Counted from the stretch's first letter, positions 8,494 through 18,194 are shown. The stretch: 64,000 bases of DNA from G963663315 sp965208975 (GCA_965208975.1 CBDBQH010000001.1:744001-808000); one strand, 5' to 3'. Numbers and translations are program-made. Notes: generated by a model not told the origin, from the letters alone.

Positions 8494-8937
8494 ATGAATC
8501 TCAAGGAGCGCATTGTCGCTGACATGAAGTCGGCAATGCGCGCGAAAGAAACCGCAAGACTTGAAACAATCCGTATGTTGCGGGCAGCCATACAGAGAAA
8601 GGAAGTCGATGATCGTGTTGAACTCGATGATCAGGGAGTTTTACAGATCATCCGGAAAATGGTCAAACAATCTGCCGATGCCGCCCGCCAATTCGCCAAC
8701 GGTAACCGTCAGGATCTGGTAGACAAGGAAAACGAAATGATTTCCACTCTTCAACAATACCTGCCCGAACCGTTGTCAGAGCAGGCCGTTGAAGAGATTA
8801 TCGCACAGACTCTGCAAGAATCCGGCGCCGCCAGTATCCGGGACATGGGCAAGGTAATGGGGCTGGTCAAATCAAAAGTCCAGGGGCGGGCGGACATGAG
8901 CGCAGTCAGCGCCAGAATCCGCTCCCTGTTGTCCTGA
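8494..8937 (+). CDS. yqeY: GatB/YqeY domain protein
   Basis: A 147-residue protein of the YqeY family: MNLKERIVADMKSAMRAKE start, LETIRMLRAAIQRKEVD, EMISTLQQYLPEPLS, and the C-terminal GKVMGLVKSKVQGRADM. The domain is related to the tRNA-binding tail of GatB. Stand-alone YqeY is a presumed tRNA-dependent or translation-linked factor of unproven function. Conserved position directly after rpsU supports the call. Confidence 0.93.
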   Translation: MNLKERIVADMKSAMRAKETARLETIRMLRAAIQRKEVDDRVELDDQGVLQIIRKMVKQSADAARQFANGNRQDLVDKENEMISTLQQYLPEPLSEQAVEEIIAQTLQESGAASIRDMGKVMGLVKSKVQGRADMSAVSARIRSLLS

Positions 8938-8975
8938 AAACCGGGTCACCGCGCCCGCCTGCCAATCAGACATTC

Positions 8976-10607
8976 TCACGGGAAGTGAATCAGGGAAGGG
9001 TGGTAATCTTCCGGAGCGCGATACCCCAGCAGGTTGAATACGGTGGCCGCGACATTCGACAGGCCACCTTCCACTTGTGAATCCAGGTGGTAACAGCCAT
9101 CATCCATACTGTCAAAAATAACAAACGGAACCGGATTGAGTGAGTGGGAAGTTCGCGGCACACGCTTCCCCCTGATTTCCACAAACATTTCGTCGGCATT
9201 GCCGTGGTCGGCGGTAAAGATCAGGATGCCATTGTGTTCCTGTATACACCGGAGCAGTTGTCCGAGGCACTGATCCACACATTCAAGAGCCTTGACGGTG
9301 GCGGGAATATTGCCGGTATGACCGACCATGTCGCCATTGGCGAAATTGATTCTTCCGAACCCGAACTGACCATTCTCCAGAAGCTCGATCGTGGCTCGGG
9401 TGATTTCCCGGGCTTTCATCTCGGGCTTCTCATGGTAGTCTCCAGGGTCGGACGGAATCTCAACGTAAGTCTCAAGAGATCGATCTATGTACCCGGATTT
9501 ATTGCCATTCCAGAAGTAAGTAACATGTCCGAACTTCTGGGTTTCACTGACTGCGAATGTAGTGATCTTCTCGGCGCACAGGTACTCGATCATGGTGCGC
9601 TCAATCACCGGCGGATTGACCAGATAGTTTTTCGGGATATTCCGGTCGCCGTCATATTGCAGCATTCCGCAGAAATAAATGTCCGGCAACGGGCCACGAT
9701 CAAAGTCCGTAAATATCTCGTCTTCCAGCGCCCGGGACATGCCGATGGCGCGGTCTCCGCGAAAATTGAACAGTACAACGCTGTCGCCATCCTGGATTTT
9801 CCCGACCGGCCCGTGGTCGTCAATCACGACAAACGGGGCAAGATATTGATCCGATAATGCGCTGTCTGACTGGTATTGCCGGCTGATTTCGACCATGACA
9901 TCGGTAACCTGACGGCCCACTCCCGTGACATCCCCGATCGCGTGGGTCCGGTATCCCCGTTCCACCATCCCCCAATCCGCTTCGTAGCGGTCCATGGTAA
10001 TGCTCATCCGGCCGCCGCCGCTGGCAATCCGGTAATCAAAATCTCCGGCGCTGTTGATCGCCTCGAGTCTGTCCTGCAATTCTCTGACATAGACCGGCGC
10101 CGACTTGGGCGATACATCCCGGCCGTCAAGCAGGATATGTACACGCGCGGAAATAATTCCGCATTGCCGGCAGCGGTCGAGGAGATGGAACAGGTGGTCC
10201 AGGTGGGAATGTACATTGCCATCTGAAAGCAGACCAAGAAAGTGTATGATGCCGCCACTCAGCCCGCGCTTTTCGACTTGTTGCCAGGCTTCGCTCCTGA
10301 AAATCCGGCCGCTTTCAAATGCCGCATTGACCAGTTTGGCGCCCTGATCGAATATCCTGCCGCCGCCCAGAGTATTATGGCCGACTTCACTGTTCCCCAT
10401 ATCGCTGTCCGCAGGCAAGCCGACATGGGCACCATGGGCATGCAACCGGGTACTCAATGGCGAAGCCAGTAATTCATCAATCACTGGAGTATTGGCTAAG
10501 GATAAGGCATTTGCGGGACCCGCCTCAGCCAGACCCACGCCATCCGCTACGACCAGCAGCACAGGTCCCGGCCGTCCTTCAAAGGTGGTCAACTTGTCCA
10601 GGCGCAT
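8976..10607 (-). CDS. gpmI: 2,3-bisphosphoglycerate-independent phosphoglycerate mutase
   Basis: This 543-residue protein interconverts 3- and 2-phosphoglycerate in glycolysis. It shows the alkaline-phosphatase-fold metal site VVADGVG near the N-terminus, the catalytic Ser in MGNSEVGHNTLG, the LLDGRDVSP loop, and the late metal motifs NFANGDMVGHTGN and TADHGNADEM. Slightly longer than the E. coli enzyme (514). It is the last gene of a minus-strand run speB-rph-rdgB-gpmI with spacers of 34 to 55 bp, so probably one transcript. Confidence 0.96.
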   Translation of the reverse strand: MRLDKLTTFEGRPGPVLLVVADGVGLAEAGPANALSLANTPVIDELLASPLSTRLHAHGAHVGLPADSDMGNSEVGHNTLGGGRIFDQGAKLVNAAFESGRIFRSEAWQQVEKRGLSGGIIHFLGLLSDGNVHSHLDHLFHLLDRCRQCGIISARVHILLDGRDVSPKSAPVYVRELQDRLEAINSAGDFDYRIASGGGRMSITMDRYEADWGMVERGYRTHAIGDVTGVGRQVTDVMVEISRQYQSDSALSDQYLAPFVVIDDHGPVGKIQDGDSVVLFNFRGDRAIGMSRALEDEIFTDFDRGPLPDIYFCGMLQYDGDRNIPKNYLVNPPVIERTMIEYLCAEKITTFAVSETQKFGHVTYFWNGNKSGYIDRSLETYVEIPSDPGDYHEKPEMKAREITRATIELLENGQFGFGRINFANGDMVGHTGNIPATVKALECVDQCLGQLLRCIQEHNGILIFTADHGNADEMFVEIRGKRVPRTSHSLNPVPFVIFDSMDDGCYHLDSQVEGGLSNVAATVFNLLGYRAPEDYHPSLIHFP

Positions 10608-10641
10608 CAGTGGCTCCCAACGGTAGTTTATGACAGGAATA

Positions 10642-11226
10642 TTACAATAACCGGGCGCTCAGCTTCCGCAATGCCCGGCCGCGATGGCTGATCCTGTTTT
10701 TCGTATCCGCATCCAGTTCAGCGGAGGTGCAATTCATTTCCGGGATATAAAAAACCGGATCGTATCCGAACCCGTTATGTCCACGAGGCGATTCTGTGAT
10801 CCGGCCCGGCCAGATACCCTGACAGATCATCGGGTTCGGGTCATCAGCGCTCATCACCATGGCTATGGTACACTGAAACCGGGCGGTGCGGTCAATACAG
10901 GGCTTTCCTGCCAACCGGGCCAGCAGTTTGTCGATATTCTGCCGATCTGTGGCCGAATCTCCGGCATAGCGGGCGGAGTAAATTCCGGGCGCTCCATTCA
11001 GAAAGTCAACGCACAATCCGGAATCATCCGCAATGGCGGGCAGGCAGCTGTGTTTGCTGGCATGGCGCGCTTTGATCAGTGCGTTGGCCTGGAAAGAATC
11101 TCCATTTTCGACTGCGTCCCGAATGCCAAATTCAGCCTGGCTGACAATTTCATGAGCCGTGCATTCCAGTAATTTCCGGATTTCCAGTATCTTCCCCGAA
11201 TTACTGCTGGCCAGCACAATTTTCAT
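10642..11226 (-). CDS. rdgB: XTP/dITP diphosphatase (RdgB/HAM1)
   Basis: A 194-residue house-cleaning nucleotidase that hydrolyses ITP, XTP and their deoxy forms to monophosphates. Seen are the substrate loop ASSNSGKILEIR, ADDSGLCVDFLNGAPGIYSA, the GFGYDPVF motif and the C-terminal SHRGRAL, all diagnostic. Length is as usual (about 197). Encoded between rph and gpmI, the common proteobacterial rph-rdgB pairing. Confidence 0.96.
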   Translation of the reverse strand: MKIVLASSNSGKILEIRKLLECTAHEIVSQAEFGIRDAVENGDSFQANALIKARHASKHSCLPAIADDSGLCVDFLNGAPGIYSARYAGDSATDRQNIDKLLARLAGKPCIDRTARFQCTIAMVMSADDPNPMICQGIWPGRITESPRGHNGFGYDPVFYIPEMNCTSAELDADTKNRISHRGRALRKLSARLL

Positions 11227-11281
11227 GGGTTACCGCTCCATTTCAGGCTCTGGAACAGGATGGTCCGCGCCATTTCCACAT

Positions 11282-12007
11282 TCAGGATTTCCTGTCCAGA
11301 CTCTCCCTTTGCTTGTCAAACAGCAAATCACACCCCCGTGCCGCATGATCCAGCATCCTGTCCAGTGTTTCCCGGCTGAAAGGCGCTCCTTCCGCAGTAC
11401 CCTGTATTTCGACAAAGCCGCCCTGATCATCCATCACGACATTCATATCCGTTCCGGCGTTGCTGTCTTCAAAATAGTCGAGGTCGGCAACCACCTGATC
11501 CCGGACTATGCCAACCGAGACCGAGGCGACCGCGCGATACACCGGATTTTCCGGAATTTTGTTTGCGGCAAGCAGGCCATTGACTGCATCCATCAACGCA
11601 ACCCAGGCGCCGGTTATTGAGGCCGTGCGGGTTCCACCATCGGCCTGCAACACGTCACAATCAATGGTAATGGTTCGCGCTCCGAGCTTGCGGGTGTCGA
11701 TGGCCGCGCGGAGTGAGCGCCCGATCAGTCTCTGAATTTCCAGGGTGCGTCCGGACTGTTTGCCGCGAGTAGCTTCGCGCGCGGTGCGTTCATCGGTGGC
11801 GCGCGGCAACATACTGTACTCCGCCGTCACCCAGCCGCATCCGGAGTTTCTGAGAAAGTGGGGCACCCGATTCTCCACCGAAGCGTTGCACAATACTTTG
11901 GTATCCCCGAAGCAAACCAGGACAGAACCTTCAGCGTGTTTGGTGAAATGACGAGTGATGGTAACGGGTCTGAGCTCGTCCGCTCTGCGATTATCGGGGC
12001 GTGTCAT
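11282..12007 (-). CDS. rph: Ribonuclease PH
   Basis: A 241-residue phosphorolytic 3'-5' exoribonuclease that trims tRNA 3' ends. Family features are the start MTRPDNRRADELRPV, the FGDTKVLCNASVE strand, GWVTAEYSMLPRAT, RTITIDCDVLQADGGTRTA (with the phosphate-binding region) and the C-terminal GTAEGAPF. Length fits (238-240). It is followed by rdgB 55 bp downstream. Confidence 0.96.
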   Translation of the reverse strand: MTRPDNRRADELRPVTITRHFTKHAEGSVLVCFGDTKVLCNASVENRVPHFLRNSGCGWVTAEYSMLPRATDERTAREATRGKQSGRTLEIQRLIGRSLRAAIDTRKLGARTITIDCDVLQADGGTRTASITGAWVALMDAVNGLLAANKIPENPVYRAVASVSVGIVRDQVVADLDYFEDSNAGTDMNVVMDDQGGFVEIQGTAEGAPFSRETLDRMLDHAARGCDLLFDKQRESLDRKS

Positions 12008-12052
12008 GAACAGGGGCGCGAAATGAAAGAGGGCGGTTTTGACCAGGCGGGC

Positions 12053-13018
12053 TTATCGGGATGATTGTTGGTAATACACAATCAGGTTTACCATTTCAAA
12101 GGCAATCGTGGCGGCGGCCAGCGCGGTGATTTCCGCATGGTCATAAGCCGGCGCTACTTCGACAATATCCGCCGCGACCAGATTCAGCCCTTTCAGTCCG
12201 CGAATAATGTTGAGCAGTTCCCGGCTGGATAATCCCGCAACTTCAGGGGTTCCTGTGCCCGGGGCGTGAGCGGGGTCCAGCACATCAATGTCAATCGACA
12301 AATACAGTGGATTGTCGCCGACACGATCCCGAATGCGCTTGACGATATGGTCGATACCCTGGCTCTGGAGTTCATCACAGTGGATGACCCTGAATCCAAG
12401 TTCCTCGTCGTTCTTTAAATCATCCCTGCTGTACAAAGGCCCGCGGATGCCGACATGCATGGAGGCGTCATCGTTGAACAAACCTTCTTCCGATGCTCTG
12501 CGAAAGGGCGTCCCATGAGTATACGGAGCGCCGAAATAGGTATCCCAGGTATCGAGATGGGCATCGAAGTGGACCAGCGCTACCGGCCCGGTCTGTTGGT
12601 TGACTGCCCGCAGCAGTGGAACCGCGATCGTGTGGTCTCCGCCCAGACTGACAATCGAGTCGGCCTGGGTAAACAGGCTTAAAGCCGCTGTTTCGATCTG
12701 TTGAATGGCTTCTTCTATATCGTATGGGTTGCAGCCCACATCTCCGGCATCCGCGACCTGGATTGATTTGAATGGTTCCGTGTTATATGCCGGGTGGAAA
12801 TTGGTACGCAGATTCCTGGAGGCCTGGCGAATAGCCTGCGGGCCGAAGCGGGCGCCGGGGCGATAGCTGGTTCCGGAATCAAAAGGAATACCGAGTATGG
12901 CCACGTCGCAATACGGCACATCGCGCAATTCCGGCAACCGGCAAAATGTAGAGGGTCCCGCATAGCGCGGTATTACAGTCCCGCTAACGGGTTCTATCGG
13001 GGGAGGCTTTTCAGACAT
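12053..13018 (-). CDS. speB: Agmatinase / ureohydrolase
   Basis: A 321-residue arginase-superfamily enzyme with the three manganese motifs GGDHTIAVP, HFDAHLDTWD and SIDIDVLDPAHAPGTG. The LARGE loop GIPFDSGTSYRPGARFGPQAIR and overall length point to agmatinase (agmatine to putrescine and urea). Guanidinobutyrase or another guanidino-acid hydrolase cannot be excluded. A glutamine-synthetase homologue of the polyamine-degrading PuuA type lies at 19142-20521, which suits a polyamine context but is not adjacent. Confidence 0.88.
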   Translation of the reverse strand: MSEKPPPIEPVSGTVIPRYAGPSTFCRLPELRDVPYCDVAILGIPFDSGTSYRPGARFGPQAIRQASRNLRTNFHPAYNTEPFKSIQVADAGDVGCNPYDIEEAIQQIETAALSLFTQADSIVSLGGDHTIAVPLLRAVNQQTGPVALVHFDAHLDTWDTYFGAPYTHGTPFRRASEEGLFNDDASMHVGIRGPLYSRDDLKNDEELGFRVIHCDELQSQGIDHIVKRIRDRVGDNPLYLSIDIDVLDPAHAPGTGTPEVAGLSSRELLNIIRGLKGLNLVAADIVEVAPAYDHAEITALAAATIAFEMVNLIVYYQQSSR

Positions 13019-13107
13019 AATTTCATGCTCGGTTCATAAAATCGGATAGATTTGCAATCGCAATCGCAACATACCCGAAGTATATCCAATCCTGGTTTGC
13101 TGGTATA

Positions 13108-13133
13108 CAATATATTGCGCCAATATATTGCGC
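13108..13133. repeat. 13-bp tandem duplication in the speB-metY divergent spacer
   Basis: CAATATATTGCGC occurs twice in a row (13108-13120, 13121-13133) followed by a partial third start. It lies in the divergent promoter region of speB and metY (13019-13209). No SAM riboswitch consensus was recognised there. Confidence 0.8.
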
Positions 13134-13209
13134 CAATCCGGTATTTGGCTGTCCGGTTGCAATGACAGCCAACAGAGGATTTTTATAAATAATTAACCAG
13201 GAACCTGAA

Positions 13210-14484
13210 ATGAAAATAGAAACGAAGGCTCTGCATTCGGGCTTCAAGCACGACCCGACCACTCATGCCGTTGCAGTGCCCATTTATCAAACCACAGCGT
13301 ATGCTTTTGACAGTACCCAGCACGGGGCGGATTTGTTCAACCTTGCGGAACTGGGCAACATCTACACCCGAATCATGAATCCAACCAACGATGTACTGGA
13401 ACAAAGGGTGGCCGATATGGAAGGAGGCGTTGCCGGACTGGCGCTCGCTTCCGGGCAGGCGGCAACGACCTATTCGCTTTTGACCATTGCCGAGGCCGGA
13501 GATAACTTTGTCAGTATGTCCACCCTGTACGGCGGCACTTACAATCTGTTCGCGCATACTTTTCCGCAATTAGGCATCGAACCGCGATTTGCCAACCCGG
13601 ATGATCTCGACTCGCTGGCCAGTCTGTTTGACGACAAAACCAAAGCGGTATTCTGCGAGTCAATCGGCAATCCGGCGGGAAATGTAATTGATCTTGAGAA
13701 AGTCTCTGACATTGCTCATGCACACGGCATTCCGGTCATCGTCGACAATACCGTGGCGACACCTTACCTGTGCCGGCCATTCGAGTGGGGCTGTGACATC
13801 GTTGTTCATTCCCTGACCAAATATATCGGCGGGCATGGCACCATTGTCGCGGGTATGATTGTCGACTCCAATCAATTCGACTGGGTCGCCAACAAGGAAC
13901 GGTTCAGACGACTGAACGAGCCGGATGTTTCCTATCATGGCGTGGTCTACACAGAGACCGGGTTGCCGCCCTATATCCTGCGCGCCCGGGTCGTGCCGTT
14001 GAGAAACATCGGAGCGGCGCTGGCTCCGCTCAACTCATTCCTGGCCATGCAGGGACTTGAAACCCTGACTCTGAGAATGGACAGAATCTGTGAAAACACG
14101 CTCACTGTGGCCAAACACCTGCAAAATCATGAACGTGTCGAATGGGTGCGTTACTGTGGTCTGGATAATAGTCCGCATAAAGCCCTGCTGGACAAATACA
14201 TGGGCGGGAAAGGCTCCGGCGTAATGAGTTTTGGCATCAAGGGCGGCGTTGAGGCCGGCGCCCGATTTATTGACGCGCTACAGATGGTGCTGCGGCTGGT
14301 GAATATCGGGGACGCCAAATCCCTGGCCTGTCATCCGGCTTCGACCACTCACCGTCAACTTTCGGATGAGGAACTGGCTTCATCAGGAGTCACTCCGGAC
14401 CTGGTCAGATTGTCGATCGGTATCGAAAATGTAGCGGATATCATCGAAGACATTGACCAGGCATTAGCCGCATCCGCAGGGTAG
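13210..14484 (+). CDS. metY: O-acetylhomoserine sulfhydrylase
   Basis: A 424-residue PLP enzyme of the Cys/Met metabolism family. Seen are the N-terminal ETKALHSGFKHDPTT and PIYQTTAYAFDS, GGTYNLFAHTFPQLGI, and the PLP lysine in VVHSLTKYIGGHGT. The C-terminal HPASTTHRQL is typical of sulfhydrylases and gamma-synthases. The MetY form is longer (about 425) than MetB/MetC (about 390). It makes homocysteine from O-acetylhomoserine and sulfide. The ribosome binding site CCAGGAACC precedes the ATG. Confidence 0.93.
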   Translation: MKIETKALHSGFKHDPTTHAVAVPIYQTTAYAFDSTQHGADLFNLAELGNIYTRIMNPTNDVLEQRVADMEGGVAGLALASGQAATTYSLLTIAEAGDNFVSMSTLYGGTYNLFAHTFPQLGIEPRFANPDDLDSLASLFDDKTKAVFCESIGNPAGNVIDLEKVSDIAHAHGIPVIVDNTVATPYLCRPFEWGCDIVVHSLTKYIGGHGTIVAGMIVDSNQFDWVANKERFRRLNEPDVSYHGVVYTETGLPPYILRARVVPLRNIGAALAPLNSFLAMQGLETLTLRMDRICENTLTVAKHLQNHERVEWVRYCGLDNSPHKALLDKYMGGKGSGVMSFGIKGGVEAGARFIDALQMVLRLVNIGDAKSLACHPASTTHRQLSDEELASSGVTPDLVRLSIGIENVADIIEDIDQALAASAG

Positions 14485-14799
14485 AGCGGGGTAGGGGCGC
14501 CCTTCCACCAATCACTCCCCCTTGAGGGGGAGTCCAATCCGCGAAGCGGATTGGGTGGGGGGACACAACCGTCATCCATGCACCAACCATCCGTCTTTCC
14601 CGCGGAAGCGGGAATCCACAACAATACGGAGATTGCGGTTACCTGTCATCGCAGGGTCATCGTAAGGGCGACTCTCTGTGGGCGCCCGCTACTGTTGATT
14701 CCCGTTCCGATATTCGCGGGAGGGCACAGTGGCCCTCCCCTACGAATGACGGGTTGGTAATCGTTCCCGGCCAGGGGCGGATACGCGACGCGCAGGGGT
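14485..14799. repeat. Gene-free spacer with dispersed-repeat-like palindromes
   Basis: This 315-bp spacer between convergent metY and proV has no coding potential. It contains inverted-repeat patches: AATCCGCGAAGCGGATT (14535-14551), TTCCCGCGGAAGCGGGAA (14597-14614), and CGGGAGGGCACAGTGGCCCTCCC-like pairs near 14716-14740. Such palindromes are typical of small non-autonomous dispersed repeats in proteobacterial intergenic DNA, and any of them could end transcription from both sides. No classical U-tract is seen. Confidence 0.5.
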
Positions 14800-15861
14800 T
14801 CAGTATTTTCTGGCTCCAGCCTCAGAAGCGATACGCGGCACCAGCGCCTTGATCAGCCGGGTCATTTCCAGAGTGCCGACCGGCCCGTCATCTCCCATCA
14901 CGAGGTATGCATGCGATGTGTCGCCGCCGGAGCGGGCGATTACGCTTTCCAGGGTGTCGTTGTAGCCAACCTCGCCGTGAGCTTCGGGCGGGACAGCGTG
15001 GCCTTGCAGAGGGCTCATGATCGAACGAACACGAAGTACGCGGGCACGGTTGATGTCGCTGACGAAATCCTCGATATAGGGGTCGTTCGGGTGCAGCAGG
15101 ATGTATTGCGGCTCGCCTTGTTGCACGATGAAACCGTCCTTGAGAATGACGAGATGATCGGCGATCTTGAGCGCTTCATCGAGGTCATGGGTGATGAAGA
15201 CGATGGTCTTGTGAAGTTCGGTCTGTAATTCCAGCAGCAGGTCCTGCATATCGGTGCGGATCAGGGGGTCAAGCGCCGAGAATGCTTCGTCCATCAGCAT
15301 GATGGGGGAGTTGGAGGTCAATGCCCGGGCGATGCCGACACGCTGCTGCATGCCGCCGGAAAGCTGGTGCGGGTAGCGATTACCGTATCCTGACAGGCCA
15401 ACGCGCTCCAGCCACTTTTGCGCTTCGGCCAGATACTCACTCTTGTCGATACCGCGCACCTTCAACGATGTGGCGGCATTCTCGGTTACCGTGCGATGAG
15501 GCAACAGGGCGAACCGTTGAAAAACCATCGACATGATGGAGCGCCGCAGGTTGCGTAGTTCTTCTTCGCCATAACCGAGTACATCCTCGCCATCCACCTC
15601 GACCTGTCCGGTTGTGGGTTCGATCAGGCGGTTGAAATGGCGAATCAGCGTTGACTTGCCTGAGCCGGAAAGCCCCATGATGACGGTCACCTCGCCATCA
15701 CGCATGTCCACATTGATATCTCGCAGGCCAAGCACGTGATGATGTTTTTCCAGCAGTTCAGTCTTGCCCATTCCTGCCGTGACGCGCTCCAGAGCCGCCT
15801 GCGGAGCGGGGCCGAAAACCTTGTAAAGGTTACGGATCGATATTTTGACGCTGTCGTCCAT
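14800..15861 (-). CDS. proV: Glycine betaine/proline ABC transporter, ATP-binding subunit
   Basis: This ABC ATPase of the ProV/OpuAA branch is 353 residues from the preferred ATG (MDDSVKISIRNLYKVFG). A longer frame upstream to 15960 would overlap proW by 77 bp and adds no family sequence. Seen are Walker A GLSGSGKST, signature LSGGMQQRVGIARAL, Walker B IMLMDEAFSALDP and H-loop FITHDLDEAL. A C-terminal CBS-like segment is the osmosensing region in this family. It lies last in the minus-strand set proX-proW-proV. Confidence 0.93.
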   Translation of the reverse strand: MDDSVKISIRNLYKVFGPAPQAALERVTAGMGKTELLEKHHHVLGLRDINVDMRDGEVTVIMGLSGSGKSTLIRHFNRLIEPTTGQVEVDGEDVLGYGEEELRNLRRSIMSMVFQRFALLPHRTVTENAATSLKVRGIDKSEYLAEAQKWLERVGLSGYGNRYPHQLSGGMQQRVGIARALTSNSPIMLMDEAFSALDPLIRTDMQDLLLELQTELHKTIVFITHDLDEALKIADHLVILKDGFIVQQGEPQYILLHPNDPYIEDFVSDINRARVLRVRSIMSPLQGHAVPPEAHGEVGYNDTLESVIARSGGDTSHAYLVMGDDGPVGTLEMTRLIKALVPRIASEAGARKY

Positions 15862-15883
15862 GGGCTCTGCGCTCAATGCTTGT

Positions 15884-16918
15884 TCAACGCTTTTGCGATT
15901 CGTTGACGCGGTGCAGCGCCGCTTTGGTGACGCGATCCAGAATAATGGCCAGAAGAACAATGCCGAGACCTGAGATCAGGCCGACTCCCAGCTCCAGGTT
16001 GCGGATGCCGCGAAGTACCAGAACGCCCAACCCCGGCGCTGAAACCAGCGAGGCGATGACGACCATGGCGAGGCTCATCATGATGGTCTGGTTGACTCCC
16101 GCCATGATGTTCGGCAGCGCTAACGGGATTTGTACGCCAAAAAGTTTCTGGCGGTCCGTCATGCCAAAGGAATTGGCAGCCTCAATCACATCCTCGTCAA
16201 CCAGGCGAATACCAAGATCGGTCAGACGGATCACCGGAACGATGGCGTACAGGATGATGGCAATGCCGTAGAGTTTCGGTTCCGTTACCGAAAACAGGAA
16301 AATCAGCGGGATCAGATAGACAAATGGCGGCAGGGTCTGCAACATGTCCAGTATCGGTATGGTCATGCGTTGCAGCGTATCATTGCGCGACATGGCAATG
16401 CCGATCGGCACTCCGAAAAGGACGCATAAAAAAGCGCAGACGAAGATGATCGCCAGCGTCTGCATGGCGAATTCGTAGTGGTCGATTCCGGCCAGAAAAG
16501 TCAGACAAACGGTGACAAAGACGGCAATGCGGACAGACTTCGACGCCAGATAGACGAGCAGGATCAGGACTGGAAACATGAGCCACCAGGGTGTCCACTC
16601 GAAGATCGCGAGAGCGAAATCGAGTATCCAGCTGAGAGGCTGGGTCATCGGGTCCAGCACAAAACGCAAGGCATCCTTGATTGCCAGGAAGCCCTGTTCA
16701 ACTCCCTTCGTCAGAGCCCTTGACTGGATGATTCTTTCGCAGGAATCATTCAGCGCGTCCAGAGACGGAAAGGGGAGTTCCCATAGCGAAGTGTCTCTGG
16801 TTCCTCCTCCGCTTTGTGTGAGCAGGTCGGCCATTGACATCGGAGCGTCTCCAGCGCCGCCGGAGTCGCACCAGTCCCGTAGTCCGAGACCGTCGAAAAC
16901 AAAGTTGTATGTCGCCAA
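15884..16918 (-). CDS. proW: Glycine betaine/proline ABC transporter, permease
   Basis: A 344-residue inner-membrane permease. An N-terminal soluble stretch of about 95 residues precedes the first membrane helix, as in ProW of E. coli. At least six membrane helices follow, with the cytoplasmic EAA-type loop DEDVIEAANSFGMTDRQKLFGVQIPLA that docks on the ATPase. The TLPPFVYLIPLIFLF segment is typical of the OpuAB/ProW group. A 103-bp spacer separates it from proX upstream. Confidence 0.93.
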   Translation of the reverse strand: MATYNFVFDGLGLRDWCDSGGAGDAPMSMADLLTQSGGGTRDTSLWELPFPSLDALNDSCERIIQSRALTKGVEQGFLAIKDALRFVLDPMTQPLSWILDFALAIFEWTPWWLMFPVLILLVYLASKSVRIAVFVTVCLTFLAGIDHYEFAMQTLAIIFVCAFLCVLFGVPIGIAMSRNDTLQRMTIPILDMLQTLPPFVYLIPLIFLFSVTEPKLYGIAIILYAIVPVIRLTDLGIRLVDEDVIEAANSFGMTDRQKLFGVQIPLALPNIMAGVNQTIMMSLAMVVIASLVSAPGLGVLVLRGIRNLELGVGLISGLGIVLLAIILDRVTKAALHRVNESQKR

Positions 16919-17021
16919 TTTTGTTCACCTTACAGAATGTCCGGGCAGCGAGCTACCCGGACATCCTGATCCACTACACGGCTGGCGCAGCCTGCTAAAG
17001 GCCGCGAAGATGACCGTTCGT

Positions 17022-18035
17022 TTACTTGATCAAGGCAGACAGTTTTTCGCGGGCCTCATCATTCACCCACTGCGACCAGACAGCGGACTGTGTGGAGAGG
17101 AAATACACTGCCGCTTCTTCAGCCGAGGCTCCGTTTTCCTCCTGCCAGGCAAGCAGGGTACTCAGCAGATCGACATCAAAACTTACCTGGCTCATGAGCT
17201 CGGCGATCTCCGGTTTGTTAGCGGCCAGGTCTGCCGTGGCGACAGTCAATACAGGAGCAGGCGGAAAGTCCGAAACACCGGGAGACGGGTTATCCTTGTT
17301 CTGGTTGGCCGAATGAATTTCAGTGTCGATACCGCCGATGGCTACCTTGGTCATCTTGTATTGGCCCAGCACAGAGGTCGGCCCCCAGTAATAGCCGAAC
17401 CACGGTTCTTCGTTTTCATAAGCCGCGGCAATGGATGTGGCCAGTGTTTCTCCCGAGCCATGGTCAAAGACCTCGATTCCCGCGCCTTCAATATCGAGCG
17501 CCTTGATCAGGTTATCGTTGACGATGCGACAACCCCAGCCATCGGGGCAGTTATTGAATCGTCCGCCGACCAGCTCAGGATTCGCCATGACTCCTTCGAT
17601 TGTGGCCAGCTGCGGATTGGCTTTGGCAAGGTATTCGGGAACCCACCAGCCTTCCACGCCACCCGGAGCAATCACGTCGGTCAGACGGGATACCTTGCCC
17701 TCGGCTTCCAGCTTTTGATAGACATCGCCAGTCGAGTTCAGCCACAATTCGGTTACGATGTCCGGTTCGCCATTCTCGGCCAGGGAGGCGACCGAGGTAG
17801 TCGTTGCGGATGGCACCTTCTCAATGGTGCAACCATATCCCTGCTCCATGAGGAACCTGGAGACTTCGGTGATGATCTGCGATGAAGCCCAGTTCATCTC
17901 GGTAATGGATACCTCACCGCAATCGGCGGCGTAAGAAGGGTTCGCCGCAGTCAGCATGGCGGCCGCGGCCACGATGCCGGCGAATCCGGTGACAGTCCTG
18001 TGTGTATATGTCTTGTGTGTATATTTTAATTGCAT
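17022..18035 (-). CDS. proX: Glycine betaine-type ABC transporter, substrate-binding protein
   Basis: A 337-residue periplasmic protein with a cleavable signal (hydrophobic FAGIVAAAAMLTAA, cleavage near SYA/AD). The OpuAC fold is seen as ITEMNWASSQIITEVSRFLMEQGYGC, EPDIVTELWLNS and the Trp-rich EPWFGYYWGPT. That aromatic set forms the cage for quaternary ammonium ligands such as betaine, proline betaine or choline. A strong ribosome site (AGAGGA) precedes the ATG. The binding-protein gene is first in the operon, unlike E. coli proVWX. It is divergent from fdhD. Confidence 0.92.
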   Translation of the reverse strand: MQLKYTHKTYTHRTVTGFAGIVAAAAMLTAANPSYAADCGEVSITEMNWASSQIITEVSRFLMEQGYGCTIEKVPSATTTSVASLAENGEPDIVTELWLNSTGDVYQKLEAEGKVSRLTDVIAPGGVEGWWVPEYLAKANPQLATIEGVMANPELVGGRFNNCPDGWGCRIVNDNLIKALDIEGAGIEVFDHGSGETLATSIAAAYENEEPWFGYYWGPTSVLGQYKMTKVAIGGIDTEIHSANQNKDNPSPGVSDFPPAPVLTVATADLAANKPEIAELMSQVSFDVDLLSTLLAWQEENGASAEEAAVYFLSTQSAVWSQWVNDEAREKLSALIK

Positions 18036-18194
18036 TGATTTTCCTCTATTGATGATTATTTTAGTGTCCGGCTATTATGCCATACTCGCCGGCATTATTG
18101 AACCGTTCTGGCGTTCGTTTGGCGTTCGTTCTGGCGTTTTGATTCCGCTTTGTGATAGATTGGGGCTTTGACGCTACAGAAAGTTGGGTTGCGG

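Noticed and set aside
9144..9857. A 237-codon plus-strand frame inside gpmI.
   Set aside because: Antisense of a conserved enzyme; no recognisable product.
13019..13209. Possible SAM riboswitch upstream of metY.
   Set aside because: No recognisable core helices or conserved segments of known SAM-binding RNAs; only a 13-bp tandem duplication is seen.
16578..17885. A 435-codon plus-strand frame across proW and proX.
   Set aside because: Antisense to two well-recognised genes; no domain and unlikely codon use.
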